Of a DNA stretch of 34,189 bases, positions 15,874-23,716 are shown one piece after another. The DNA lies in the NCBI GenBank assembly GCA_947174015.1, contig CAMWHJ010000030.1:1-34189 (forward strand). Direction: 5' to 3'. Position 1 is the stretch's first letter. Every line of letters starts with the position of its first letter. The position numbers and the translations under genes are program-made. The notes under the pieces were generated by a model that was not told the DNA's origin, searched no databases, and saw only the letters and a list, made by a program, of their open reading frames with translations. This stretch comes from an uncultured Lachnospiraceae bacterium (GTDB taxonomy: Bacteria; Bacillota; Clostridia; Lachnospirales; Lachnospiraceae).

Positions 15874-16850
15874 AGGGATTAGAACTGGCAGAAAAATATT
15901 TTGAAGAGATAGGAAAACCAATGCTGATGGAGAAATATCCACAGGTTTATGAACGGATGGCAGTGGGCTTAGTAGGGCAGGGCTCGGAATGTTTTGGCTT
16001 TGATGATGAGCTGTCCACAGATCACGACTTTGGTCCTGGATTTTGTATTTGGCTGAACCAACAGGATTTTCAAGAGGTTGGAATTAGGATAATGATGGAT
16101 TATGAACGGCTGCCGGGAGAATTTATGGGGATGCCGGCAAGAACTGCCACTGCACAGGGGGGCGGACGAGTAGGTGTTCATGAAATTGGAAATTTCTATC
16201 AGAACTTTATTGGAAGTCCCAAGGTGCCGGAAAAGCCATTGGAATGGCTTTATATTCCGGAAAGTTATCTGGCCACTGCCACTAATGGCAGGGTTTTTGT
16301 GGATAACTTAGGCGAATTTAGTGAAATTCGTGGAAAACTTTTGGAATTTTATCCAGAGGATGTGCGTATCAAGAAAATTGCTGCCAGAGCAGCGGTGATG
16401 GCACAGTCTGGGCAGTATAATTATGCAAGACTTATGAAACGGGGAGAATATGTTGGTGCAAGCCTTGCTCTTTCAGAGTTTGTAAAGAACACGATTTCTA
16501 TGGTTCATTTATTAAATAAGGAATATACTCCCTTTTATAAATGGGCATTTCATAGTATGGCGGCTTTACCTAAAGTGACCCAGGTGCGGGATAAGCTGAA
16601 TCAGCTTGTTGGCATGGAATTTCAGAAGGAAGCATGGAAAGATGTGAAACCACAGGAATATGTGTTTGATTTAAATACAGCAGATAAAAAGGTTAATCTC
16701 ATAGAAGATATCTGCGGTTGTGTGGTGAAGGAACTGCAGGAGCAGGGGCTTACTGATAGAACAGATGATTTTCTGGAAAATCATACGCAAGAGATTATGA
16801 AAAGGATTCAAGATGAGTCCATCCGCAGCCGCCATGTGATGGAAGGATAA
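15870..16850 (+). CDS. DUF4037 nucleotidyltransferase-like protein
   Basis: The N-terminal half resembles a DNA-polymerase-beta-type nucleotidyltransferase: GLVGQGSECFGFDDELS followed by DHDF gives the GS motif (38-39) and the acidic pair D51/D53 that would bind metal. The rest matches the DUF4037 pattern, including ARAAVMAQSGQYNYARLMKRG. If active it would transfer a nucleotide or phosphate to a protein or small molecule, but the substrate is unknown. The GTG start overlaps the TPR stop by two bases and has AGGGGGG just upstream. At 326 residues it appears complete. The call to family is good; activity is inferred from the retained acidic residues. Confidence 0.8.
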   Translation: MKGLELAEKYFEEIGKPMLMEKYPQVYERMAVGLVGQGSECFGFDDELSTDHDFGPGFCIWLNQQDFQEVGIRIMMDYERLPGEFMGMPARTATAQGGGRVGVHEIGNFYQNFIGSPKVPEKPLEWLYIPESYLATATNGRVFVDNLGEFSEIRGKLLEFYPEDVRIKKIAARAAVMAQSGQYNYARLMKRGEYVGASLALSEFVKNTISMVHLLNKEYTPFYKWAFHSMAALPKVTQVRDKLNQLVGMEFQKEAWKDVKPQEYVFDLNTADKKVNLIEDICGCVVKELQEQGLTDRTDDFLENHTQEIMKRIQDESIRSRHVMEG

Positions 16851-16939
16851 GAAGTGGGGAAAGAAAAGGACAAAAAGACCCTGTGGAGGAAAAATCTCAG
16901 AGATAAGCCAAGCATTTCAAAGGAAAAGAGGAGAGGCAG

Positions 16940-17326
16940 ATGCAGGAGAGCAATCAGGAGAATAAAAAGGCACATATCCATCCCTTGAAAGATAAAGAAA
17001 ATGTACATAAGCATGAACAGATAGGGGAACATAATCAGGAACATGCTCATGGGCATACCCACTCCCACACCCACAAGGAGACAAAGGCAGTGCTGAATCG
17101 CATGGCACGTCTTATGGGACACTTAGAATCCGTTAAGAGAATGGTGGAAGAAGGAAGGGATTGCAGTGAGGTGTTGATCCAAATCGCAGCGGTGCGTTCT
17201 GCACTGGATGGTGTTAGCAGGATTATTTTAAAGGATCACATTGACCACTGTATCAAGGAAGCAGTGGAAGAAAATGACATGGAAACCATTGAAAATTTAA
17301 AGAAAGCAATCGATAAATTTATTTAG
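16940..17326 (+). CDS. CsoR/RcnR-type metal-sensing repressor with His-rich N-terminus
   Basis: The domain from about residue 48 on is a DUF156 (CsoR/RcnR/FrmR) four-helix repressor: LNRMARLMGHLESVKRMVEE, then QIAAVRSALDGVSR. The metal-site residues C75, H100 and C104 match the Cys-His-Cys arrangement of copper(I)-sensing CsoR, rather than the His-rich nickel set of RcnR. The N-terminal 45 residues are unusual: eleven histidines, many in HAHGHTHSHTH. This could buffer or deliver metal. No copper exporter, chaperone or nickel transporter lies next to it; the neighbours are DUF4037 and DUF4125 genes. GAGAGG lies just before the start. Confidence 0.85.
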   Translation: MQESNQENKKAHIHPLKDKENVHKHEQIGEHNQEHAHGHTHSHTHKETKAVLNRMARLMGHLESVKRMVEEGRDCSEVLIQIAAVRSALDGVSRIILKDHIDHCIKEAVEENDMETIENLKKAIDKFI

Positions 17327-17404
17327 TATTGTTGTTGCTTTTGATGAAATTGGGAAAAAAGCACTTATTGTTTCGAAATTATTACGAAAAAATTAAAAAA
17401 ATAC

Positions 17405-17433
17405 TAGACAAATATGAACAACTATGTTATATT
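17405..17433 (+). promoter_or_regulatory. Promoter upstream of the DUF4125 gene
   Basis: TAGACA and TATATT are 17 bases apart, with a TGT extension before the -10. The start codon is some 240 bases downstream. Confidence 0.6.
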
Positions 17434-17439
17434 ATAATT

Positions 17440-17604
17440 ACAGTAAGGCAGAGAGCTTAAGGACGCAAAAGAAGTTCAAAACCTTATGTGATACCTTTTT
17501 TGTAAATTTATAAAATCCCCTATTATAAATTTACTTACTCCCCCCTCATTATTATATAGTTTTGTGAAAAGAGCGCAGTTGCCAAGCAACTCCGCTCTTT
17601 TCAC
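17440..17604 (+). other. Structured leader or small RNA candidate
   Basis: This non-coding segment follows a good promoter. It has a perfect 11-base inverted repeat, GTAAATTTATA/TATAAATTTAC (17502-17534). A 17-pair hairpin with one C-C mismatch follows, GTGAAAAGAGCG-C-AGTTG / CAACT-C-CGCTCTTTTCAC (17564-17604). The T-tract after the second stem is missing, so it is not a typical terminator. No known riboswitch or T-box signature was recognised. It is either a leader controlling the DUF4125-dGTPase genes or a separate RNA. Confidence 0.4.
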
Positions 17605-17673
17605 GTTGCATAATTAAATAAAATGTGCCATACTAAAATTACCGCAATGAATATCAGAAAGGGGGAATCGAGC

Positions 17674-18288
17674 ATGGAAGAATTAGTACAAAAGATCATA
17701 GAAGTGGAATGGGCACAGTTTCAACTGGTACAAAATGAAGGGGGACGAGCGGACTGTCAGGATGACTGGAATACCTTTCATTTGATGAGAGAAAGTCAGT
17801 TTATGAACTGGCCCTTGGAGATATTAGAAAGCTACGCCAAAGATCTGATGGCAGCCATGGACAATCAATGGAATCTTATTTTTGAAAAATATGGCAGAAT
17901 GATGAAAAGCACGGCACCGGAAAGATATCAGGAGTTAGAACATCTCTTTCCAAAACGCAGTGAGGAGCGAATTGCCAGAATGGAACAAACCATAGCCATT
18001 CAGACCAAATGGTTGGAAGAATTTGCACCAAAGTATCCTAATCTTATGAAAGCTGCGAGATATATTCATACTTCAGAGGATGGTCCCTATGAGACTTCTT
18101 CGGAAACCTATCTGCGGGGGGAACTTGCCACATATTCTGATTCCACAGAAGAATTATATTCCGCTTATATTCAAAAGCTGTTGGAAGAAGGCAGGAATTT
18201 TGTGGAAATGACGTATGACTATATGGTAAAAGCTTATGGTTATAGCTCCATTGCTGATGCGGATGAGAAAATGGGAAAATACAATTAG
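17674..18288 (+). CDS. DUF4125 family protein
   Basis: The 204-residue soluble protein matches the DUF4125 pattern I know from Firmicutes: EVEWAQFQLVQNEGGRADCQDDW near the N-terminus, FHLMRESQF, and KYPNLMKAARYIHTSED in the middle. No catalytic motif is evident. DUF4125 genes are, to my knowledge, often near DUF4037 genes, and one lies 0.8 kb upstream here. The start at 17674 is preferred because GGGGG lies nine bases before it; a longer frame from 17623 lacks a ribosome site. The dGTPase gene begins 11 bases after its stop, so the two form an operon. The function is unknown. Confidence 0.8.
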   Translation: MEELVQKIIEVEWAQFQLVQNEGGRADCQDDWNTFHLMRESQFMNWPLEILESYAKDLMAAMDNQWNLIFEKYGRMMKSTAPERYQELEHLFPKRSEERIARMEQTIAIQTKWLEEFAPKYPNLMKAARYIHTSEDGPYETSSETYLRGELATYSDSTEELYSAYIQKLLEEGRNFVEMTYDYMVKAYGYSSIADADEKMGKYN

Positions 18289-18299
18289 GAGTGAGAGAT

Positions 18300-19727
18300 A
18301 TGGAGTGGAAGCAATTATTATCGGGGGAACGTGTGCGGAGTCAGACTCACAAAAATGAGAAAGACTACCGAAGTGAATTTGAGAAAGATTATCACAGGAT
18401 TATTGTCAGTGCCTCTTTCCGCAGGCTTCAGGATAAGACCCAGGTCTTTCCCTTGGATAAAAGTGATTTTATCCGCACCAGACTGACGCATTCGATGGAG
18501 GTATCCTCCATTGGAAAATCTTTTGGAAAATCTATATACCATTCGGTAAAGGAGCGGTATCCTCAGGCGGAGATTACAGAAAGGGATGCGGCAGATATGG
18601 GAGATGTACTGCTTTCTGCTGGATTAATTCATGATATAGGCAATCCTCCCTTTGGACATTTTGGAGAAAATGTTATCCAAGAGTGGTTTCAGAAAAATTT
18701 ATCAGTGGATGGAATCCAGTTTCGGGGAAAACCAGTGGTTTCTTATTTGAACCCACAGATGATAGCGGATTTTACCAACTTTGAAGGCAATGCACAGGCA
18801 CTGAGGGTAGTTACAAAGCTTCACAGCCTTGTGGATGCCCAAGGGATGAACTTAACCAAAGCAATTTTAAATACAATTATTAAATATCCTGTGTCTTCTT
18901 TGGAAATAAACAAAAAAAGTGGAGATATTAAGGAAAAGAAGATGGGATACTTTTATGCAGAGCAGAAAGTGTTTCAAAGTATTACAGAAGGTACTGGGGC
19001 AGGGAAGTGCCGTTATCCCCTCGCCTATATTTTAGAGGCGGCAGACGATATCGCCTATCGCACAGCAGACATTGAGGATGGTTTTAAAAAAGGAAGAATT
19101 TCCTTTGCTAAGCTGTCTATGGCATTGGAAATGAATACTTATCGGGAACATGCAGGGGAATTGGAATATGAGTTTCTTGGAAAAGCGATACAGGAATTTT
19201 TTGAACGTTATCAGAAAGGTATTGAGAGAAAATATCATGATGTGGAGCGGTATGCGGTACAGAATTGGGTGATTGGTGTTCAGAGGTATCTGATTGAGGC
19301 GGCTACCGATTCATTTACGGATCATTATTCAGAGATTATGGCAGGCACTTACAAAGAGGATTTATTTGTAGGTACCAAAGCCCAGTATCTGGCTGATTTT
19401 CTGGGGGATATTGCTTATCAACAGGTTTTTCAGAGCAAGGAGATCTTAAAGCTGGAAGCAGCATCTCACCAGATTTTAACTTTTTTGCTGGAACGCTTTG
19501 TGGATGCGGCAATTGTGTATGACACCCAAGAGCCGAAAAACCAGATTCAGCTAAAACTTATGGAATTGGTCTCCGATACCTATAAATATATTTATCATGT
19601 ATATTCCGAAAAGAAAGATGAGGGTGAAAAGCTGTATCTTCGTCTTTTGTTGGTGACGGACTTTATTTCCGGCATGACGGATCATTATGCCAAAACCTTA
19701 TATCAGGAATTAAATGGGATCTATTAA
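18300..19727 (+). CDS. dgt: Deoxyguanosinetriphosphate triphosphohydrolase (dGTPase)
   Basis: The enzyme removes triphosphate from dGTP (or other dNTPs) to give the nucleoside, lowering or balancing dNTP pools. HD-domain metal ligands are present as H64 in RLTHSMEV, H111-D112 in LIHDIGNPPFGH, and a later aspartate, probably in EAADDIAYRTAD. The early FRRLQDKTQVFPL motif is typical of the family. At 475 residues it matches clostridial members. The start at 18300 is chosen because AGGAG lies eight bases upstream; a GTG three codons earlier overlaps that site. It shares an operon with DUF4125. Members of this family can also limit phage replication, but nothing here shows that role. Confidence 0.92.
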   Translation: MEWKQLLSGERVRSQTHKNEKDYRSEFEKDYHRIIVSASFRRLQDKTQVFPLDKSDFIRTRLTHSMEVSSIGKSFGKSIYHSVKERYPQAEITERDAADMGDVLLSAGLIHDIGNPPFGHFGENVIQEWFQKNLSVDGIQFRGKPVVSYLNPQMIADFTNFEGNAQALRVVTKLHSLVDAQGMNLTKAILNTIIKYPVSSLEINKKSGDIKEKKMGYFYAEQKVFQSITEGTGAGKCRYPLAYILEAADDIAYRTADIEDGFKKGRISFAKLSMALEMNTYREHAGELEYEFLGKAIQEFFERYQKGIERKYHDVERYAVQNWVIGVQRYLIEAATDSFTDHYSEIMAGTYKEDLFVGTKAQYLADFLGDIAYQQVFQSKEILKLEAASHQILTFLLERFVDAAIVYDTQEPKNQIQLKLMELVSDTYKYIYHVYSEKKDEGEKLYLRLLLVTDFISGMTDHYAKTLYQELNGIY

Positions 19728-19760
19728 AAAATAGGAAAGAGCTGCCACTTTTATTCATGA

Positions 19761-19793
19761 CAATAGAAAGTTTGCAGAGTGTGCATTCTATTG
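19761..19793. repeat. Inverted repeat after the dGTPase gene
   Basis: CAATAGAA and TTCTATTG form perfect 8-base arms around a 17-base loop that itself contains TGCA/TGCA. It may be a weak terminator for the DUF4125-dgt operon; only three T residues follow. Confidence 0.35.
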
Positions 19794-19874
19794 TTTATCA
19801 CCAAATCTTAGAAAGAGATATCATTGTACAAAACTACATTTTAGCAGAACGGAATTTTTTATCAGGAGGGATTT

Positions 19875-20888
19875 ATGGCAACCATTAGTGTATGCATGAT
19901 TGTAAAGAATGAAGAACAAGTATTGGCACGCTGTCTAAACTGCTTGAAAACCATTGCAGATGAAATTATTATTGTTGATACCGGCTCTACGGACCAAACC
20001 AAGACGATTGCAGCGGAATATACCGACAAAATCTATGATTATCCATGGACAGGAGATTTTGCAGATGCAAGGAATTTCTCCTTTTCCAAAGCGGTGATGG
20101 ATTATATTTATGCGGCAGATGCAGATGAGATTATTGATGAAGAGAATCAGAGACGTTTTCTTTTGTTAAAAGAAGCATTGCTGCCGGAAGTGGAAATTGT
20201 ACAGATGAAATACTGTAATCAGTTAGAGCATGGCAGTGTCTACAATTTTGACACAGAATACCGGGGAAAATTGTATAAGAGACTTCGTACCTTTTGGTGG
20301 ACAGACCCCATCCATGAAACTGTGAATTTAGAGCCGGTGGTTTTCGATTCGGAAGTGGAAATTATACACAAACCACTGAAAAAGCATGACAGGAGAGACT
20401 TCGAAGCCTTTGAACAACTGATAAAGAAAGGGGAACGCTTTTCCAAAAAGCTGCTGCTTATGTATGCCAAGGAGTTATTTATTGCAGGCAGCAGGGAGGA
20501 TTTTCAAAAGGCAGAGCCCTTTTTTCAGAAGGTATTGCAGCAGGAGCGAAGCTTGGATGAATACAAGGCAGCAGATTGCGTGCTGGCAAGGGCGGCATTG
20601 GAACAGGGGGAGTTGCATAACTTTTTTACGATCTGCCTAAAAGAGGTGGCAGACAATCCACCAGCAGAAATCTGCACTCTGCTGGGTATGTATTATGAAG
20701 AGAAAAAGTGTTATCAGGAGGCAGTCATGTGGTACTACAATGGTGTACAGGAACAGGAATGTATTTTGAATTTGAAATACAGCACGGACATCCCCTTGAG
20801 GGGTTTAATTGTATGTTATGAACAATTAGGACAAAGTGAAATGGCAGAAGAATACCGCAAAATGTTAAAAAATGCCTTAGAAGGGTAA
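19875..20888 (+). CDS. Family 2 glycosyltransferase with C-terminal TPR-like region
   Basis: The N-terminus, MATISVCMIVKNEEQVLARC, and the motifs DTGSTD (35-40) and DADE (82-85, the metal-binding DxD equivalent) identify a GT-A glycosyltransferase of family 2, of the SunS/WaaE-like type. After about residue 190 the protein becomes helical with TPR-like units (EEKKCYQEAVMWYYNGVQEQ). This two-part layout occurs in enzymes that glycosylate proteins or peptides. It has no membrane segment. It stands 200 bases before a FliD-like gene, so the flagellar-type protein is a possible acceptor. AGGAGGG lies eight bases upstream of the start. The acceptor is not established. Confidence 0.85.
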   Translation: MATISVCMIVKNEEQVLARCLNCLKTIADEIIIVDTGSTDQTKTIAAEYTDKIYDYPWTGDFADARNFSFSKAVMDYIYAADADEIIDEENQRRFLLLKEALLPEVEIVQMKYCNQLEHGSVYNFDTEYRGKLYKRLRTFWWTDPIHETVNLEPVVFDSEVEIIHKPLKKHDRRDFEAFEQLIKKGERFSKKLLLMYAKELFIAGSREDFQKAEPFFQKVLQQERSLDEYKAADCVLARAALEQGELHNFFTICLKEVADNPPAEICTLLGMYYEEKKCYQEAVMWYYNGVQEQECILNLKYSTDIPLRGLIVCYEQLGQSEMAEEYRKMLKNALEG

Positions 20889-20951
20889 ATGTGCATAAAA
20901 ATGGAAAGAAAAAATTGTGAATTTTTTATCTCAAAATGCAAAATCTTGCGG

Positions 20952-20980
20952 ATGACATTTGAAAAACTGTGTTATATACT
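20952..20980 (+). promoter_or_regulatory. Sigma-A-type promoter of the FliD-like gene
   Basis: ATGACA and TATACT are separated by 17 bases, about 110 bases before the start codon. No sigma-28 (flagellar) promoter was recognised in this interval. Confidence 0.55.
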
Positions 20981-21091
20981 GTAATTAAGGGAAAATATAT
21001 ACTGGAACGAAATTGTGATACACACGGATAAGTTTATGGTATAAGATTTTGACAATAGCTTATTTATCAACATTGGAAAGGGGGATTTCCC

Positions 21092-22396
21092 ATGGCAGGA
21101 ATTAATAGTTTATATATGAATGTGTACAATACGTATTTGACTACATACAATACAAAGTCATTAACCAGATATGACACACATAAGAAAAGTGAACTGCGTG
21201 GTATCTATAATGCCATTGTAAAACTGAATAAGGAATCTCCGCTTTACAAGGTTAATTTCTCCAGAGAGACACAAGAATATGCAGTGGAGTTGAAAGAAGG
21301 TGCAAGAGGACTAAAAAATGTCATCAATGATTTAACCAATGGAAATACAGAAGAGATTTTTAATAAGAAGACAATGTTTTCGGAAAATGACCAAGTGGTA
21401 ACTGCTAAATATATCGGTGATGATTTGAAAAATGATTCTCAGATAGATGATTTTCAAGTGGAGGTACATTCTTTGGCAGAGCCTCAGGTGAATGAGGGAA
21501 GATATCTTCCAAAAGGAGAACGATTGCTGGAGACCGGAATTTACGCTTTTAATATAGAAGTAAATGGTCAGGATTACGAATTTCAGTTTGGTGTGGCAGA
21601 TGGAGACAATAATATGGAAGTACAGAACAAGCTGAAACGTCTCATCAATAACTCTAATATTGGTTTGAAAGCGGAAGTGAATACCACAGATACTGCCTCG
21701 GCATTACAGATTACTTCCAAGGATACGGGAAGCAGAGGAAGAGATGGTCTTATTTTCCATGTGACAGATATACCGCCTGATAGTTATGGTGTGGTTTCTC
21801 GGTTTGCACTGGATAATGTGAATGTTTATCCCAAGGATTCTTCGTTTGCCATCAACGGTGTGGAAAGGAATACGCATTCTAACACCTTTGTGGCAGGAAA
21901 AGCCTTTGAGATAACCCTGCACGGTATTAGTGCTGCCAATAATCCCAGCGTGATTGGATTTAAAACAGATACGGAGGCTATTACAGAACATATTGAGACT
22001 TTTGTGTCAGAATATAATTCCTTTTTGGATACGGTACGGGGGTATTCTGACCTGCAGCCCAGAAGTGAGAAGCTTATCAGGGAATACACCAACATTGCCA
22101 GACAGTATATGAATGATTTGGAGTCCATTGGTCTGGAGATCATGAGTGACGGAAATATTCACATTGATGCAGGACTTCTTACAGAGGCCACAAAGGACGA
22201 GGAGAATTATAATGAGACCTTGCAGGGCATTAACGGATTTAAGAATGCGGTGCTGCGAAAGGCAAATCAGTCTTTGTTGGATCCCATGGAATATGTGGAT
22301 AAGGTAATGCTGAATTACAAAAATCCCGGCAGAAATTATGTCAATCCCTATGTGACATCCATATATAGTGGAATGATGTTTAACAGCTATTGTTAG
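21092..22396 (+). CDS. FliD-like flagellar cap/hook-associated protein 2 homologue (orphan)
   Basis: The central and C-terminal parts follow the FliD plan: DDFQVEVHSLAEPQVNEGRY, then SSFAINGVERNTHSNTF with FEITLHG, and IETFVSEYNSFLDTV. These correspond to the cap-protein domains between the hook-associated IN motif and the C-terminal helix. The N-terminus, MAGINSLYMNVYNTYLTTYN, is unlike ordinary FliD and lacks its usual opening. The protein has 434 residues and no signal peptide, as expected for type III export. No flagellar genes adjoin it; it lies between a glycosyltransferase and the rpmG-rpoC block. It could be a divergent filament cap or a repurposed surface protein. GGAAAGGGGG precedes the start. 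Confidence 0.75.
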   Translation: MAGINSLYMNVYNTYLTTYNTKSLTRYDTHKKSELRGIYNAIVKLNKESPLYKVNFSRETQEYAVELKEGARGLKNVINDLTNGNTEEIFNKKTMFSENDQVVTAKYIGDDLKNDSQIDDFQVEVHSLAEPQVNEGRYLPKGERLLETGIYAFNIEVNGQDYEFQFGVADGDNNMEVQNKLKRLINNSNIGLKAEVNTTDTASALQITSKDTGSRGRDGLIFHVTDIPPDSYGVVSRFALDNVNVYPKDSSFAINGVERNTHSNTFVAGKAFEITLHGISAANNPSVIGFKTDTEAITEHIETFVSEYNSFLDTVRGYSDLQPRSEKLIREYTNIARQYMNDLESIGLEIMSDGNIHIDAGLLTEATKDEENYNETLQGINGFKNAVLRKANQSLLDPMEYVDKVMLNYKNPGRNYVNPYVTSIYSGMMFNSYC

Positions 22397-22404
22397 AATT
22401 AAGA

Positions 22405-22440
22405 AACCATTTCTCTCTGGTGAGAGAGATGGTTTTTTCT
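22405..22440 (+). terminator. Terminator of the FliD-like gene
   Basis: AACCATTTCTCTC pairs with GAGAGAGATGGTT around TGGT, with one wobble pair, followed by a run of T residues. Confidence 0.85.
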
Positions 22441-22524
22441 TACAAAATGGGACAGAAGCGTTGCCAGGCACAGGGAACTTGTAATATGATTTTTACGAAA
22501 ATCACAGGAAATCTATAAAAACAG

Positions 22525-22554
22525 TTGACGTGCCCCGCCACTTTATGCTATATT
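22525..22554 (+). promoter_or_regulatory. Promoter of the rpmG-secE-nusG block
   Basis: TTGACG and TATATT are 18 bases apart, with an extended TGC before the -10. It is the first promoter after the preceding terminator. Confidence 0.7.
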
Positions 22555-22587
22555 TAAATGGCGACATGGAAGTTAGGTCTTTTTTTT

Positions 22588-22650
22588 ATGCCTAAAAACA
22601 GGACAAAGCATAGAGAAAAGATCAAGAAGCAAAAAACAAAATCGAAGTAA
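22588..22650 (+). CDS. Possible 20-residue basic peptide upstream of rpmG
   Basis: A short frame reads [20 protein letters not shown], with 11 of 20 residues Lys or Arg, and ends 16 bases before the rpmG start. A TTAGG motif lies ten bases before the ATG. The composition is like a ribosomal protein tail, and the placement is like a leader of rpmG. It may equally be chance in an A-rich leader. No homologue was recognised. Confidence 0.3.
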   Translation: MPKNRTKHREKIKKQKTKSK

Positions 22651-22666
22651 AGCGGAGGTGGAAGTT

Positions 22667-22816
22667 GTGCGTACAAAAATTACATTGGCATGTACAGAAT
22701 GTAAGCAGCGTAATTACAACATGACGAAGGATAAGAAGACACATCCAGACAGAATGGAAACAAAAAAGTATTGTAGATTCTGCCGGTCACACACATTACA
22801 CAAGGAAACAAAATAG
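22667..22816 (+). CDS. rpmG: 50S ribosomal protein L33
   Basis: The 49-residue frame starts with GTG behind GGAGG and reads [17 protein letters not shown], with [18 protein letters not shown] following. The zinc-ribbon cysteines CTEC (9-12) and CRFC (36-39) are both intact, so this is the zinc-binding form. L33 is a small protein of the large ribosomal subunit near the E site. It opens the conserved block; secE starts 20 bases after it. Confidence 0.95.
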   Translation: MRTKITLACTECKQRNYNMTKDKKTHPDRMETKKYCRFCRSHTLHKETK

Positions 22817-22836
22817 TTGCTTAAAGGAGTGATAAG

Positions 22837-23097
22837 ATGGGAGAAACGAAGAGCGAAAAGGCAAATGGAACTTTGACAGCAGATGAGAAACAGAACAATA
22901 AGAAGAAAAAATCCTCTGTTAAGAAAAAAAGTAAGTTTGCCGATCTGAAGGCTGAATTTAAGAAAATTATCTGGCCGGACAAGGAAACTCTCACAAAACA
23001 GACAACCGCTGTTGTGGCTATTTCAGTTGTTTTGGGTGTAATAATCAGTGCCTTGGATTTCTTAATCCAGTACGGTGTAGATTTCTTAGTAAAATAA
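22837..23097 (+). CDS. secE: Preprotein translocase subunit SecE
   Basis: SecE clamps the SecY channel in the inner membrane. The 86-residue protein has a long lysine-rich N-terminus, the conserved amphipathic segment LKAEFKKIIWPDKETL (about residues 37-52), and one membrane helix at about 58-84. The single-helix form is standard for Firmicutes. The gene is followed by nusG, the near-universal arrangement. Confidence 0.95.
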   Translation: MGETKSEKANGTLTADEKQNNKKKKSSVKKKSKFADLKAEFKKIIWPDKETLTKQTTAVVAISVVLGVIISALDFLIQYGVDFLVK

Positions 23098-23115
23098 GGG
23101 CATAGGTGAATGGTA

Positions 23116-23637
23116 ATGGCAGAAGCAGAAGCAAATTGGTATGTTGTCCACACTTACTCGGGCTACGAGAATAAGGTGAGAGACAACATAAAGAAAACAA
23201 TTGAAAACAGACACCTTGAAGATCAGATATTGGAAGTTAGAGTTCCAATGCAGGACGTCGTAGAGGTCAAGAACGGAGCTAAAAAACAAGTTCAAAAGAA
23301 GATGCTTCCGGGCTATGTGCTGATTCATATGGTTATGAATGATGATACTTGGTATGTAGTTCGCAATACGCGTGGTGTGACCGGATTCGTGGGACCTGGG
23401 TCTAAGCCGGTGCCATTGACAGAAGACGAGATGCGCCCACTGGGAATCGGAGTCGAGGAAGTGGTTGTGGACTTTGTGGAAGGTGATACTGTATCTGTAA
23501 TTGCAGGTGTATGGAAGGATACTGTAGGTGTGATCCAGAGCATGAATTACAGCAAGCAAAGTGTCATAATCAACATTGATTTATTTGGTCGTGAAACACC
23601 AGTAGAAATAAGTTTCACAGAAATTAAGAAGATGTAA
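23116..23637 (+). CDS. nusG: Transcription elongation/antitermination factor NusG
   Basis: NusG binds the RNA polymerase clamp, modulates pausing, and links transcription to ribosomes or Rho. The N-terminal NGN domain begins ANWYVVHTYSGYENKV and includes KKMLPGYVLIHM. The KOW domain lies near the C-terminus (EGDTVSVIAGVWKDTVGVIQ). The start at 23116 is preferred: AGGTG lies seven bases upstream, while an ATG two codons earlier is too close to it. The product is then 173 residues, the normal size. It is read with secE and leads into rplK. Confidence 0.95.
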   Translation: MAEAEANWYVVHTYSGYENKVRDNIKKTIENRHLEDQILEVRVPMQDVVEVKNGAKKQVQKKMLPGYVLIHMVMNDDTWYVVRNTRGVTGFVGPGSKPVPLTEDEMRPLGIGVEEVVVDFVEGDTVSVIAGVWKDTVGVIQSMNYSKQSVIINIDLFGRETPVEISFTEIKKM

Positions 23638-23667
23638 CAAGAAGTGTGCTATTTATGGATAGTATGC

Positions 23668-23695
23668 GTGGGAGGGAAATTCCCGCCAATACCAC
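23668..23695 (+). promoter_or_regulatory. L1-type mRNA binding structure before rplK
   Basis: GTGG pairs with CCAC, and inside it GGGAA pairs with TTCCC, leaving an asymmetric loop of two bases on one side and seven on the other. This helix-loop-helix shape is like the known L1 target on its own operon mRNA. It ends just before the rplK ribosome site. Confidence 0.6.
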
Positions 23696-23716
23696 AGATT
23701 TAGGAGGTGCCTCAAA

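Noticed and set aside
16808-17122. Minus-strand frame rich in hydrophobic residues opposite the CsoR gene
   Set aside because: It is the antisense of the His-rich repeat and of the DUF4037 3' end; no ribosome site or family match.
17440-17604. T-box, purine, c-di-GMP or other known riboswitch before DUF4125
   Set aside because: None of the conserved core sequences of these classes was found, so only a general structured-RNA call is made.
20889-21091. Sigma-28 flagellar promoter before the FliD-like gene
   Set aside because: A GGATAA string is present near 21026, but no TAAA box stands at the right distance; the sigma-A-type boxes at 20952-20980 fit better.
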